The notes under the pieces were generated by a model. The model had not been told where the DNA came from. It searched no databases and saw nothing but the letters and a program-made list of their open reading frames with translations. Shown piece by piece: positions 12,040 through 19,702 of a stretch of 45,627 bases of DNA. How positions within the stretch are numbered: position 1 is the stretch's first letter; the number at the start of each line of letters is the position of its first letter. The stretch is taken from contig QHBW01000100.1 of NCBI GenBank assembly GCA_003244205.1, positions 1 to 45,627 of the forward strand. The letters run 5' to 3'. The position numbers and the translations under genes are program-made. This DNA is from Solirubrobacterales bacterium (lineage in GTDB: Bacteria; Actinomycetota; Thermoleophilia; Solirubrobacterales; Solirubrobacteraceae).

Positions 12040-12645
12040 TCAGGCTGGCCGTCGCCCGGCGAGCGCCCGGCTGAGCGTGACCTCGTCGGCGTACTCGAGG
12101 TCGGCGCCGACGGGCAGTCCGGACGCCAGCCGTGTCACGGTCACAGCAGGGGATCGCTCGCGCAGGCCGTCGGCGATGTGCAAGGCCGTGGCCTCGCCGG
12201 TGGTCGTCGGATTGGTGGCGAGCACGACCTCCTTCACCTCGCTGTGCGCTACGCGCTCGTAGAGCTCGGTGATCTTCAGGTCGTCGGGATCGATCCCGTC
12301 GATCGGTGACAGCGCGCCACCGAGCACGTGGTAACGGCCGGGGAACTCGTGCGTGCGCTCGATCGGGATCACATCGCCGGGTTCCTCGACCACGCACAGG
12401 ATCGCCGTGTCGCGGCGCTCGTCCAGGCAGATCCGACAGCGCGGACCGTCGGCAAGGTTGAAGCACTCCTCGCAGAGCCCGATACGCTCCTTGACCTCGC
12501 GGATCGCGTCGGCGAGCCCGTTGGCGTCAACGTCGTCGGCGCGCAGGATGTGAAACGCCAGACGCTGGGCGGTGCGGGTGCCGATGCCCGGGAGCTTGGC
12601 CAGCTCGGAGATCAGGCGCTGGATCGGTGGAGCGTTGGTTGACAT
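12040..12645 (-). CDS. recR: Recombination mediator RecR
   Basis: Acts with RecF/RecO to load RecA on gapped DNA. The 201-residue protein has the N-terminal helix-hairpin-helix (LAKLPGIGTRTAQRLAFHIL), a C4 zinc finger (LCEECFNLADGPRCRICLD), a Toprim domain (ILCVVEEPGDVIPIERTHEF, then YHVLGGALSPIDGI) and the C-terminal TRLASGLPVGADLEYADEVTL segment. Length equals the family norm. It lies 26 bases after ybaB in the classical dnaX-ybaB-recR order. Confidence 0.97.
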   Translation of the reverse strand: MSTNAPPIQRLISELAKLPGIGTRTAQRLAFHILRADDVDANGLADAIREVKERIGLCEECFNLADGPRCRICLDERRDTAILCVVEEPGDVIPIERTHEFPGRYHVLGGALSPIDGIDPDDLKITELYERVAHSEVKEVVLATNPTTTGEATALHIADGLRERSPAVTVTRLASGLPVGADLEYADEVTLSRALAGRRPA

Positions 12646-12671
12646 CGCCGAGACCTGCTTTGCGCGAGGGC

Positions 12672-13016
12672 TTACAGGCCCGGCAGCCCGAGCCCGCCGA
12701 GCCCGCCCGCGCCGCCGAGAGGACCGGCGACGCCGCCCAAGCGCTGGGCCGCGAGCTCCTGGGCGCTACGCAGCGCCTCGTTGACGGCGGCGAGCACGAG
12801 GTCGGCGAGCATCTCCACATCTTCGGGGTCCACCGCTTCGCGATCGAGCTCCACGCGCTTTATGACCAGGTCGCCGGACACGGTCACCTTCACCATGCCG
12901 CCCCCGGCCGAGGCGCTCACCTCCTCCTGCTTGAGCTGCTCCTGGGCGGCCAGCATGTCCGCCTGCATCTTCTGGACCTGCTTGAGCATCTGCTGCATGT
13001 TCGGAGGCTGTGGCAT
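12672..13016 (-). CDS. YbaB/EbfC-family nucleoid-associated protein
   Basis: A 114-residue DNA-binding dimer of the YbaB/EbfC family. The N-terminal helix is rich in Met, Gln and Lys (PPNMQQMLKQVQKMQADMLA), followed by the conserved sheet GGGMVKVTVSGDLVIKRVELDREAVDPEDVEMLADLVLAAVNEA, here described by its end positions, about 38-82. The C-terminal tail (GGVAGPLGGAGGLGGLGLPGL) is a glycine-rich stretch typical of actinobacterial members. The gene starts 2 bases after the dnaX stop, so it is almost certainly cotranscribed and coupled with dnaX. Confidence 0.94.
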   Translation of the reverse strand: MPQPPNMQQMLKQVQKMQADMLAAQEQLKQEEVSASAGGGMVKVTVSGDLVIKRVELDREAVDPEDVEMLADLVLAAVNEALRSAQELAAQRLGGVAGPLGGAGGLGGLGLPGL

Positions 13017-13018
13017 GG

Positions 13019-14749
13019 TCAGTCGCCTTCCTTGATGTCCGAGATCTCCTCGGCGTCGAACTCGGCTTTCAAACGCGCGACCAGGTCCTCGGAGCTGGTC
13101 GGCCCCGAGGACGCGATCGCCTGCGCCAGGGGCTCGACGCCGTCGCGCAGCTCGAAGGCCGGCGCGAGGCGGCGACCGGCGATGGCGGCGATCGCATCGG
13201 CGAGCGCATCGCGATGGGAGCGCGTCTCCGCGAGCTTCTTGAGAAAGGCGGCGGCGTCGGGGAACGCCACCGTCACCGTCGTCTCGGTCGCGGCGACTGG
13301 CCGGGCCGCGGCCAGCGCCTCGGCGAGCATGCCGTTCTCGCCGCGGACGTCTTCCACGATCGCGGGCCAGAGAGAGACGAGCGCAGGCAGGTCGGGAGGG
13401 GCGGGCGGGGTGGCGTGGTCCGGGGGCATGACGGGCTCCGGGGGCGTGGCGGGCTCCGGTGCGCGCTCCGGTGGCGTGGCGGGCTCCGGTGGCGTGGCGG
13501 GCTCCGGTGGCGTGGCGGGCTCCGGTGCGGGCCGGGGTGCCGGCGCAGGGGCGAGCGCGATCTCGGCCCTGGCCCCAGGCGGCCCCGCGGCCGGGGCGGC
13601 CCCGAGATCCTTCTCGAGGCGCTCGATCCGCGTGAGCAGCGCCTGAGAGGAGGGATCGAGGTCAGGCGCGGCGGCCTTCACGAGCGCCAGCTCGAGCATC
13701 ACACGCGCGTCGGAGCCATCCTTGACGGCCGAGAGCCCCTCGGCGAGGCTGTCGAGCAGCCTGACGACGGCGGCGCGACCGACGCGAGCTGCCTGGTCGG
13801 CGAGGCGCTCGTCGCGTTCGGCAGTGACCTCCAGCTCGGGCGGGACCGTGCCGAGGAGCCCGACGACCAGCAGCTCGCGCGCGTGGGCTTCGAGGTCGCG
13901 AAACGCTTGGCCGGGGTCGCGCCCGCCCTCGGCAAGGCGAGCGGCGGCGCGCAGCGCGGCGCCCGCATCGCCGGCCACGACCGCTTCGACGCAGGCGAAC
14001 AGCAGGTCGACATCCGCCACCCCGAGCACGGCGAGCACGTCGTCGAGCACGATCGCCGTGCCGGCGTAGGTGACGAGCTGCTCGAGTGTCCCAAGCGCGT
14101 CGCGGAACGACCCGCCCGCCGAGCGCGCGATCAGGCTGACCGAGGGGGCGTCCAGCTCGATCGCCTCCTGGGAGGCGGTGCGCCGCAGCACCTCAGCGAT
14201 CTGCACGGCAGTGGGGCGATGGAAGTCGAAACGGTGACAGCGGTCGACGACGGTCGGCAAGACCTTCTGGGCCTCCGTGGTCGCGAGCACGAAGACCGTC
14301 GACGGCGGCGGCTCCTCGAGCGTCTTTAGGAACGCATTCCACGCCTGTGTCGAGAGCATGTGCGCCTCGTCGAGGATGTAGACCTTGCTGCGCCCGGAGA
14401 CCGGAGCGAAGCCGACGCTGTCGCGCAGCTCGCGGATGTCGTCGACGGAGTTGTTGGACGCCGCGTCCATCTCGATCACGTCGAGTGATGTCGCGGCAGC
14501 GATCGAACGGCAGGACTCGCACGCCCCACAGGGCTCGATCGTGGGGCCCTGCTCGCAGTTCAGACAAGCCGCGAGGATCTTGGCGACGGACGTCTTGCCG
14601 GTCCCGCGCGAACCGACGAAGAGGTAGGCGTGGTGGACCTTGTCCTCGCTGACGGCGTTGCGCAGCGTGCGGACGACGTGCTCCTGACCGACGACGTCGG
14701 CGAAGGTCCGCGGGCGGTGACGACGGTAGAGCGAGGGGCCGGCGGACAC
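13019..14749 (-). CDS. dnaX: DNA polymerase III subunit gamma/tau
   Basis: ATPase of the clamp loader, 576 residues. It opens with YRRHRPRTFADVVGQEHVV, then Walker A (GSRGTGKTSVAK), the four-cysteine zinc module (CLNCEQGPTIEPCGACESC), Walker B/DEAH (VYILDEAHML) and sensor 1 (VLATTEAQKVLPTVVDRC). After about residue 360 comes a Pro/Glu/Ala/Thr linker of repeated PEPATP units, encoded by an 18-bp tandem repeat at 13472-13525 plus degenerate copies, and then a short tau-like C-terminal domain (WPAIVEDVRGENGMLAEALA). No slippery heptamer for programmed frameshifting was evident. The gene begins 20 bases after the SRP RNA 3' end. Confidence 0.96.
   Translation of the reverse strand: MSAGPSLYRRHRPRTFADVVGQEHVVRTLRNAVSEDKVHHAYLFVGSRGTGKTSVAKILAACLNCEQGPTIEPCGACESCRSIAAATSLDVIEMDAASNNSVDDIRELRDSVGFAPVSGRSKVYILDEAHMLSTQAWNAFLKTLEEPPPSTVFVLATTEAQKVLPTVVDRCHRFDFHRPTAVQIAEVLRRTASQEAIELDAPSVSLIARSAGGSFRDALGTLEQLVTYAGTAIVLDDVLAVLGVADVDLLFACVEAVVAGDAGAALRAAARLAEGGRDPGQAFRDLEAHARELLVVGLLGTVPPELEVTAERDERLADQAARVGRAAVVRLLDSLAEGLSAVKDGSDARVMLELALVKAAAPDLDPSSQALLTRIERLEKDLGAAPAAGPPGARAEIALAPAPAPRPAPEPATPPEPATPPEPATPPERAPEPATPPEPVMPPDHATPPAPPDLPALVSLWPAIVEDVRGENGMLAEALAAARPVAATETTVTVAFPDAAAFLKKLAETRSHRDALADAIAAIAGRRLAPAFELRDGVEPLAQAIASSGPTSSEDLVARLKAEFDAEEISDIKEGD
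13472..13525. repeat. 18-bp tandem repeat, three exact copies, in the dnaX linker
   Basis: The unit TGGCGTGGCGGGCTCCGG is repeated exactly three times head to tail, with diverged copies on either side (about 13411-13471). Being 18 bp it stays in frame and encodes the repeating PEPATP hexapeptide of the tau linker on the minus strand. Copy-number variation would change linker length without breaking the gene. Confidence 0.9.
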
Positions 14750-14769
14750 TGCCGCCGGAGTCTAGAGAT

Positions 14770-15042
14770 GGACCGTGCACCCTCCGTCGAAACGGGTCCC
14801 CGGGCGCTGATGCCGGTCGCTGGCTCCGGTCGGGCACTCCCGCTGCGCCTGCCGGCTACCGCTTAAGGCTGCTTCCTTCCGGACCTGACCTGGTTCACGG
14901 GCCTGCAACGCGCGGGACCCGGCCATCAACGCCTTGAACGGCACGCTGACCCCGAGGGCCTCCATCCCTCGGAAGGGAATTCAGCCCCGCTAGAGCGGAT
15001 TGCGGATACAGGGAACCGCTATCTCCCCGCCTAGCACGGTCC
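14770..15042 (-). ncRNA. ffs: Signal recognition particle RNA, large (Alu-domain) bacterial type
   Basis: Read on the minus strand, the segment around 14866-14901 has the near-invariant SRP helix-8 core CCAGGTCAGGTCCGGAAGG followed by AAGCAGCC. The 5' part (about 15042-14975) reads GTGCTAGGCGGGGAGATAGC and continues through CTGTATCCGCAATCC and a GCTGAATTCC element, which match the Alu domain of the large bacterial SRP RNA rather than the ~100-nt 4.5S form. The outermost bases pair exactly: GGACCGTGC at the 5' end (15042-15034) with GCACGGTCC at the 3' end (14778-14770). This closes helix 1 and defines a 273-nt RNA. It stands immediately upstream of dnaX, an arrangement also seen in Bacillus. 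Confidence 0.92.
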
Positions 15043-15293
15043 GGAGTGAGCGTAGCGCGGCGGCGGGCGCTCAACACGCGGTCGCGGCATTCCGCGTCGA
15101 CGCCTACGGGTGCACAACTCCCCACTCGACCATCCACGGGAGACGATTGGGCATTTAAGGGGGGCATGCCCGCACGATCGCCCAGCGCGTCGTCCAAGCC
15201 CAACGAGTGAGCACTTATGCAAGCTGCGGCTGGCCTCGTGGCCACCGCGAGAGCTCGATGCGGCCCTAGACTGACGGCCTCAGATATCCTCCC

Positions 15294-15365
15294 GGGCGCG
15301 TAGCTCAGCGGGAGAGCGCTCGCTTCACACGCGAGAGGTCGCTGGTTCGATCCCAGCCGCGCCCA
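15294..15365 (+). tRNA. tRNA-Val, anticodon CAC
   Basis: A 72-nt cloverleaf: acceptor GGGCGCG (15294-15300) pairs with CGCGCCC (15358-15364), discriminator A at 15365. The D arm is GCTCAGCGGGAGAGC, the anticodon stem CTCGC/GCGAG has loop TTCACAC (anticodon CAC, reading GTG valine codons), and the T arm contains GGTTCGATCC. CCA is not encoded. Confidence 0.96.
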
Positions 15366-15450
15366 CTACGGAATGGCCCGTAATGCTTGGCTCGCAACGG
15401 CTGAGGCCGCGGATGCCACTATGGCGGCATCACAACTAGGGAGGACACAG

Positions 15451-15615
15451 ATGGCCTCGAGCAGCAAGAAGAGGACAACGATGGCGAAGCTCAACCGTGA
15501 GAGCATGCTCCGCGAGCGCCGGCTGGAGAAGCAGGCCAAGAAGGAAGCGAAGAAGCAAGCTTCCGCGCATCACCCAGCCCGGCCCACGGACACGCTTACG
15601 GGCGAGGATCGGTGA
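15451..15615 (+). CDS. Small lysine-rich protein, unknown function
   Basis: A 54-residue basic protein (MASSSKKRTTMAKLNRESML, then RERRLEKQAKKEAKKQA). I chose ATG 15451 because GGGAGGA lies a proper distance upstream (about 15439-15445); the frame is open back to 15373 but that part resembles no protein. The central part is a predicted single charged helix. Similar short KLNRE...RERRLEKQAKKEAKK proteins are, as far as I recall, common next to other housekeeping genes in actinobacteria, but I assign no function. The first gene after tRNA-Val. Confidence 0.7.
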   Translation: MASSSKKRTTMAKLNRESMLRERRLEKQAKKEAKKQASAHHPARPTDTLTGEDR

Positions 15616-15638
15616 GTCGGTAAGCGAAGGGGCGAGTT

Positions 15639-15926
15639 CTACGTGTGCTTCAGCTTGCTGGGCTCTCGATCTGCTGGTAGCTGACGCGCTTTCGAGCCGG
15701 GAAGGGGCCCAGCGATCCGGCCGATCGGGTCAACCGCGCGCTGCAGATCCGCTGCTGCGTGGGTGAGCTCATCGACCGTGGGCTGCAGGGTGTCGAGGTA
15801 GACGATGATCCGCTCGACCATCAGTTCGACGCTGCGGACGCGCGGCGCAAGCTCGGGAAGCGCGGCGGCGTGTTGCGTGAGCTCTGAACCTCGACGAGCT
15901 GATGATCGCGCCGAGACCCAGCGCAC
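15639..15926 (-). CDS. Possible short coiled-coil protein, unknown function, start uncertain
   Basis: The C-terminal ~80 residues of this frame (from SELTQHAAALPELAPRVRSV through QPTVDELTHAAADLQRAVDP to IGRIAGPLPGSK) look like genuine protein. It has amphipathic heptads with repeated hydrophobics and a PIGRIAGPLPG motif resembling small actinobacterial helical proteins of unknown function. Upstream of that the frame becomes Arg/Ser-rich and looks like shadow. GTG 15926 is the most plausible start I can see, without a good ribosome-binding site, so the gene may be 5'-damaged. It overlaps the 3' half of the next minus-strand frame, so both cannot be intact along their whole lengths. Confidence 0.35.
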   Translation of the reverse strand: MRWVSARSSARRGSELTQHAAALPELAPRVRSVELMVERIIVYLDTLQPTVDELTHAAADLQRAVDPIGRIAGPLPGSKARQLPADREPSKLKHT

Positions 15927-16398
15927 CACGATGGAGCGCGAGCGCCTGGCCGCCGCCAAGCGCGCGCTCGGCGACGAGTCGGGCCAGTAGTACGGGCACC
16001 CCTGCCCGGCGCACCGAAACACTTGCGCCGGGCTCGCGGGATTCCGCTAGGCCGGAGGAGTGCCGCGCGGGGTACCCGCGCGGGGGACGTGAGGCCTGCG
16101 CACGCGCCGGGCTATCGGGGTCGACGAAGTCGTCGTCCTCGCGCTCGCTGCCCGTGTCGCCGGTACGGTGAGGGTCGTCGCTACGTCCGGCGGCGGCTGG
16201 GCCGCCAACGGGATTTCCCACGCCGCCGTCGGCGTCCGCGGCAGCCGAGCCGCCCTCTTGCAGGACTTCATCCGGATCCCCGGACCCGAACTTCTCGGCG
16301 TCGCCTTCGACGTCCTGCTTCCGGCCTTCCTTGTAGGCGTGCAGCGGCGACCTCGGTGTCGTCTCCTCCGCTCCACTGTTGTCGTCTGTGTCGGGCAT
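15769..16398 (-). CDS. Acidic disordered protein, unknown function, C-terminal half doubtful
   Basis: The first ~95 residues (MPDTDDNSGAEETTPRSPLH... to DDDFVDPDSP) are acidic, Gly/Asp/Glu-rich and plausible as a disordered actinobacterial protein, with HAYKEGRKQDVEGDAEKFG as the most protein-like segment. After DPDSP the translation turns abruptly into Arg/Ala/His-rich sequence with no sensible pattern, as in an out-of-frame reading. I therefore suspect the natural stop near 16100 was lost by a frameshift. I recognise no family. Confidence 0.4.
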   Translation of the reverse strand: MPDTDDNSGAEETTPRSPLHAYKEGRKQDVEGDAEKFGSGDPDEVLQEGGSAAADADGGVGNPVGGPAAAGRSDDPHRTGDTGSEREDDDFVDPDSPARAQASRPPRGYPARHSSGLAESREPGASVSVRRAGVPVLLARLVAERALGGGQALALHRGALGLGAIISSSRFRAHATRRRASRACAARPQRRTDGRADHRLPRHPAAHGR

Positions 16399-16769
16399 GA
16401 GGCCTCCTGAGTCGGTTGCCTGCAGCCAGTACCCCGGCCGCTGGGCGCTCCAACAGCGCTGGTAATCGGGGGTACCCCTCGGCCTACCGCGGCGCGCTGA
16501 CGCCGCGCGCGCGTCAGGCGGTGGCGTTCCGACGCCGCCCGCGCGCGATCGGACGGCTAGCGCGGGGTCGGCGAGCGCGCCGTCAACCCAACCTGTCGTC
16601 GCCGCGGAACGTCAGGGCTTCAGCCTCCACCATTGTCGCGGCACCCGCATGCCTCGTACGCCGGGAGTCACGCTCGCGCCACAGGGCGGCGCGTGCATCC
16701 GCATAGCCCCACGATCACTCGCCCCAGTCGCCGACGAGCGCCTCAGCGCTCGAGCCGGATGACAGTCGA
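16399..16769. other. Gene-poor stretch
   Basis: I see no convincing gene here. Open frames on both strands are Arg/Ser/Ala-rich shadows. The only structure noticed is a 7-bp stem hairpin at 16497-16517 (CTGACGC, 7-base loop, GCGTCAG), without a following T tract. The region lies between two minus-strand ORFs of unknown function. Confidence 0.5.
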
Positions 16770-17108
16770 CTACCGCGACCGCCTGTTTAGCCTCCGCAGC
16801 CAACGACGGGCGACCTCACGATCCAAGCGCGACTGTCGCTTGGCACGCTGTTCCCGCGCTTCGGCTGGCTCGCCGGCTCGTGTCTGCTGCTCCGCGTGCT
16901 CGTCTGGCTTGCCGGCCTGCTGGGCAGCTGCATGCTCATCGGAGGCGGCGCTGCTGGCGGCGTCGGCGGCCTGCTGCTGCTGACGAGCTCGCCGTCTCTC
17001 GCCGCGACTTTCCGCGTGTTCGGCTTCATCCCGGTAGGCGTCAGCCTTCTCCTCGGACGTGCGAGCGAGCCGTTCGTGTTCCCGCCTCTCCGAATCCCGA
17101 TCATCCAT
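16770..17108 (-). CDS. Charged helical protein, unknown function
   Basis: A 112-residue protein rich in Glu, Arg, Ala and Gln, starting MDDRDSERREHERLARTSEE. It should form a long charged helix or coiled coil, with AEHAESRGERRRARQQQQAA in the middle and a basic C-terminus (RQSRLDREVARRWLRRLNRR). There is no signal peptide and no membrane segment. The composition is protein-like rather than the Arg/Ser/Pro pattern of shadows, but I recognise no family and the upstream Shine-Dalgarno is weak. Divergent from the ABM-domain gene, 53 bases apart. Confidence 0.5.
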   Translation of the reverse strand: MDDRDSERREHERLARTSEEKADAYRDEAEHAESRGERRRARQQQQAADAASSAASDEHAAAQQAGKPDEHAEQQTRAGEPAEAREQRAKRQSRLDREVARRWLRRLNRRSR

Positions 17109-17161
17109 GCGCCTAGGCTACCGCTCCGCGGTCGAGACTCTGCCTACTCTAAGGAGACGCG

Positions 17162-17479
17162 ATGATCGTCGTAGTTGGACGGGTGAGGAGCGATCCGGAC
17201 AAGCGCGAGGCTCTTGTCCGGATAGGCCAAGCGGTCGCGGTGGCGTCGCGGGCGGAGACGGGCTGCATCAGTTACCGCCTCTACGAGGACACCGCGGTCA
17301 AGGACGAGTTCGTGTTCGTCGAGGAGTGGGAGACCAGCGAGGCCCTACAGCAGCACTTCGCCACCGCACACGTCAGGGAGTTCATGCAGGCGATCCCGGC
17401 GACGATCGTTTCACCCCCGGACGTCAAGTTCCACACCATCGCGAGCTCGCTGGACCTTGCCGACGTGAGCAGGGGTTGA
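17162..17479 (+). CDS. Antibiotic biosynthesis monooxygenase (ABM) domain protein
   Basis: A 105-residue dimeric alpha/beta-barrel of the ABM superfamily (quinol monooxygenase YgiN, haem-degrading and polyketide monooxygenase relatives). It has the opening strand MIVVVGRVRSDPDKREALV, ETGCISYRLYEDTAVKDEFV and the VEEWETSEALQQHFATAHVR signature. AAGGAGACG precedes ATG 17162. The fold implies small-molecule oxidation or ligand binding; the substrate cannot be read from the sequence. It appears to be a single-gene transcript. Confidence 0.85.
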   Translation: MIVVVGRVRSDPDKREALVRIGQAVAVASRAETGCISYRLYEDTAVKDEFVFVEEWETSEALQQHFATAHVREFMQAIPATIVSPPDVKFHTIASSLDLADVSRG

Positions 17480-17653
17480 AGCCCTGCTCTTTGCCCAACA
17501 CTCCAACGCCCTAGCACGGTATTCCTCGCCGGGGGGTCGCCGGCAAGAGCACGGGCTCGGAGATAGGCAGTTCGCGTGAGGGCGCTGACCCGCCCAGTTC
17601 GCCTGCCACTATTTCCCGCGAGGCGCTAGCTCACGTCTCCGATCCCAACCCTT

Positions 17654-19039
17654 TTGCGCCTTCGCGACTACCTCACAACTGTCGTACGCGGCCGGTCCAT
17701 CTCTGGTCGTCCGCGGCTGCGCTGGGTAGTCCTGCTCGTGATCTTCGTGCCCGTCGCCGGCGTCTCGTGTGCGGCGACTGCCCCGGCGCTGCTCCAATCG
17801 AGCGGGAAGGGCTGCCTGAGCGAGGGGGGGCGCCAAGGATGCACGCCGGGGCGCGCGCTGTCCAGCGCCTCCTGGATCACCATCACGCCGGACGGGCGCA
17901 ACGTCTACGTCGGCGCAGAGGCCAGCGGCGCCATCAACATCTACCAGCGCGTTGGGCCCTTCGGCGGGCTGATCCAGCCCGACGGCAGCGCCGGCTGTCT
18001 GTCAGAGAGCGCGCTCGAGGGCTGCGGCTCCGCGAGAGCGCTCACCGGAGCCCGCCCAGTGGCGGTGAGCCCGGACGGGCGCAGTGTCTACGTCGGCGCG
18101 CTGAACGGAGTCGCGGTATTCCTCCGCGATCGCGGTTCGGGGGCGCTCGTGCAGTTGCCGGGACCCGCGGGGTGCGTGGAGAATGGCGCGGCCGAGGGCT
18201 GCGGAGCAGCCCGAGGGTTCGCTAAGGGCAGCGTGCGCGGGCTGGCCGTCAGCGCCGATGGGCGCTTCGTTTACGCCGCGGTGCGCTTCACCAGCGTCGT
18301 GGCCGTCTTCGCGCGCGATCCAAACTCCGGTGCGATAAGCCAGCTCCCGGGGGGAGCGGGCTGCATCAGTGAGACGCGGCGTCCCGGCTGCGCGTGGGGG
18401 CGCGGTCTGCACGGCTCGCGCGACGTCGTGCTCAGCCCCGATCAGCGTTTCGTCTACATCGCCTCCGAGGACGGCAACTCCGTCGCTGTGTTCGCGCGCA
18501 ACCGGCGAACGGGCACACTGATCCAGCTTCGCGGTCGCAGCGGCTGTCTGCAGCAGCGAGGCAACGACGGCTGCACGCCGGTGCGAGCGTTTCTCTCTCC
18601 CCACCAACTGGCTCTCAGCCGCAACGGCCTCGATGCCTACGTGGCATCGGACCACAGCGCGGCGGTCGATGTGCTGCGGCGCGACCCGGGCAACGGCACG
18701 CTTCACCAGCTCGCCGGCCGTGCCGGCTGCGTCGAAGACGGCGGTGGCGAGGGTTGCACGCCCGGTAGCGCCCTCGGTGCCGCGCACTCGATCGCGGTCG
18801 CGCCGAGCGGGCTTGTCTACGTTGCCGGCAACTCCGCGAACTCAGTCGCCATCTTCGCCGTGGACTCTCGCACGGCCGGACTTCGCGAGCGCGGGTGCAT
18901 TGCGAGCCGCGGGCCGCCGGAATGCGCGCGGGCCTTCGGATTGATGGGCGTACATTCGATCACGCTCAGCTCCGACGGGCGCACGCTGTACGCCGCCTCA
19001 GAGCGTGGCGACGCCATCGTGGTGCTGACGGTCGGCTAG
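17654..19039 (+). CDS. Secreted seven-bladed beta-propeller with a C-x8-C motif in each blade (copy 1)
   Basis: A 461-residue exported protein of the YncE/lactonase-like WD-type propeller group. A basic N-terminus and hydrophobic helix (RWVVLLVIFVPVAGVSC) form a signal peptide or anchor. Seven repeats follow, each with a GC-x8-C loop and an SPDGRxVYVG-type strand. The Cys loops are CLSEGGRQGC, CLSESALEGC, CVENGAAEGC, CISETRRPGC, CLQQRGNDGC, CVEDGGGEGC and CIASRGPPEC, all exactly x8. I infer one disulfide per blade, consistent with export. The TTG start is supported because the paralogue at 28787-30178 has the same TTGCGCCTTCGCGA beginning. No enzymatic motif was recognised. Confidence 0.85.
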   Translation: MRLRDYLTTVVRGRSISGRPRLRWVVLLVIFVPVAGVSCAATAPALLQSSGKGCLSEGGRQGCTPGRALSSASWITITPDGRNVYVGAEASGAINIYQRVGPFGGLIQPDGSAGCLSESALEGCGSARALTGARPVAVSPDGRSVYVGALNGVAVFLRDRGSGALVQLPGPAGCVENGAAEGCGAARGFAKGSVRGLAVSADGRFVYAAVRFTSVVAVFARDPNSGAISQLPGGAGCISETRRPGCAWGRGLHGSRDVVLSPDQRFVYIASEDGNSVAVFARNRRTGTLIQLRGRSGCLQQRGNDGCTPVRAFLSPHQLALSRNGLDAYVASDHSAAVDVLRRDPGNGTLHQLAGRAGCVEDGGGEGCTPGSALGAAHSIAVAPSGLVYVAGNSANSVAIFAVDSRTAGLRERGCIASRGPPECARAFGLMGVHSITLSSDGRTLYAASERGDAIVVLTVG

Positions 19040-19151
19040 CTCGCGGCCGCGGCTAGCTCCAACGTCACCTCCGGCTCGCCCGCTTCATCGTCCTTACATC
19101 TCGGGTTGCGAGGCTGCGAGCCCTTGGCAACTACGACGAAGGGAGCAAAGA

Positions 19152-19604
19152 ATGACCAAGCGCATCCAGAAGTTGATCGTGACGGTGACGGCGCTCGCGG
19201 CGCTGGCGCTGGGCGGGGCCGTGTTCGCTCAAGCGCAGTCCTCGCCGGCGCCCGCGCCCGAGCGCACAAGCGCACCGGACCGCGACAGCGTCCAGTCTGG
19301 CGACCAGAGAACCCCAGACAGCTCCGCCGCAGCGACCGCGGCGCGTAGCACCCGCCACACGGGCCATCACGCCGCGCGGGTGTCCAGCTCGACGGCCGTT
19401 GGCCCGACGGAGGGCGATACGGTCCAGAGCGGCGATCAGAGCACGCCCGACCAGCCGGGCGCGGCAGGCGAGCAGCCCGGGACCGAGAATCCCGAGCAGA
19501 CTGGGGCAGGCTCGGAGGCAGCGTCGCCCAGTGACGGTCCCGGCGGTCACGCCGACGCCCCAGGGAACGCGAACGTCGACCATCAGTTCCAGGGCAACGA
19601 GTAG
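19152..19604 (+). CDS. Small secreted low-complexity protein
   Basis: A 150-residue protein with a clear signal peptide (KRIQKLIVTVTALAALALGG, cleavage after FAQAQ or nearby) and a mature part rich in Ser, Thr, Gly, Pro, Asp and Ala that should be disordered. The motif DSVQSGDQRTPD recurs later as DTVQSGDQSTPD, so an internal unit was duplicated. The gene has GAAGGGAGCAAAG upstream as its ribosome-binding site and is followed 38 bases on by a strong terminator. No function can be assigned; a surface or matrix role is a guess. Confidence 0.75.
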   Translation: MTKRIQKLIVTVTALAALALGGAVFAQAQSSPAPAPERTSAPDRDSVQSGDQRTPDSSAAATAARSTRHTGHHAARVSSSTAVGPTEGDTVQSGDQSTPDQPGAAGEQPGTENPEQTGAGSEAASPSDGPGGHADAPGNANVDHQFQGNE

Positions 19605-19642
19605 GCGTTCTGTCCCGCCAGGTGGCTGCCGCCGCTGCATTG

Positions 19643-19675
19643 CTGGGCGCCTCCGACTGATTCGGAGGCGCCCAG
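19643..19675 (+). terminator. Strong hairpin terminator
   Basis: A perfect 13-bp stem (CTGGGCGCCTCCG with CGGAGGCGCCCAG) and a 7-base loop, followed by CCCCCGTTTC rather than a clean T tract. It closes the secreted-protein gene at 19152-19604. Confidence 0.8.
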
Positions 19676-19702
19676 CCCCCGTTTCATCGCCGGCCGGGTG
19701 CG

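Noticed and set aside
13411..13530. CRISPR array
   Set aside because: The repeats are contiguous without spacers, in frame and encode a linker in dnaX.
15294..16400. Prophage or integrative element next to tRNA-Val
   Set aside because: No integrase, no repeat of the tRNA 3' end, and no phage genes are visible in the window.
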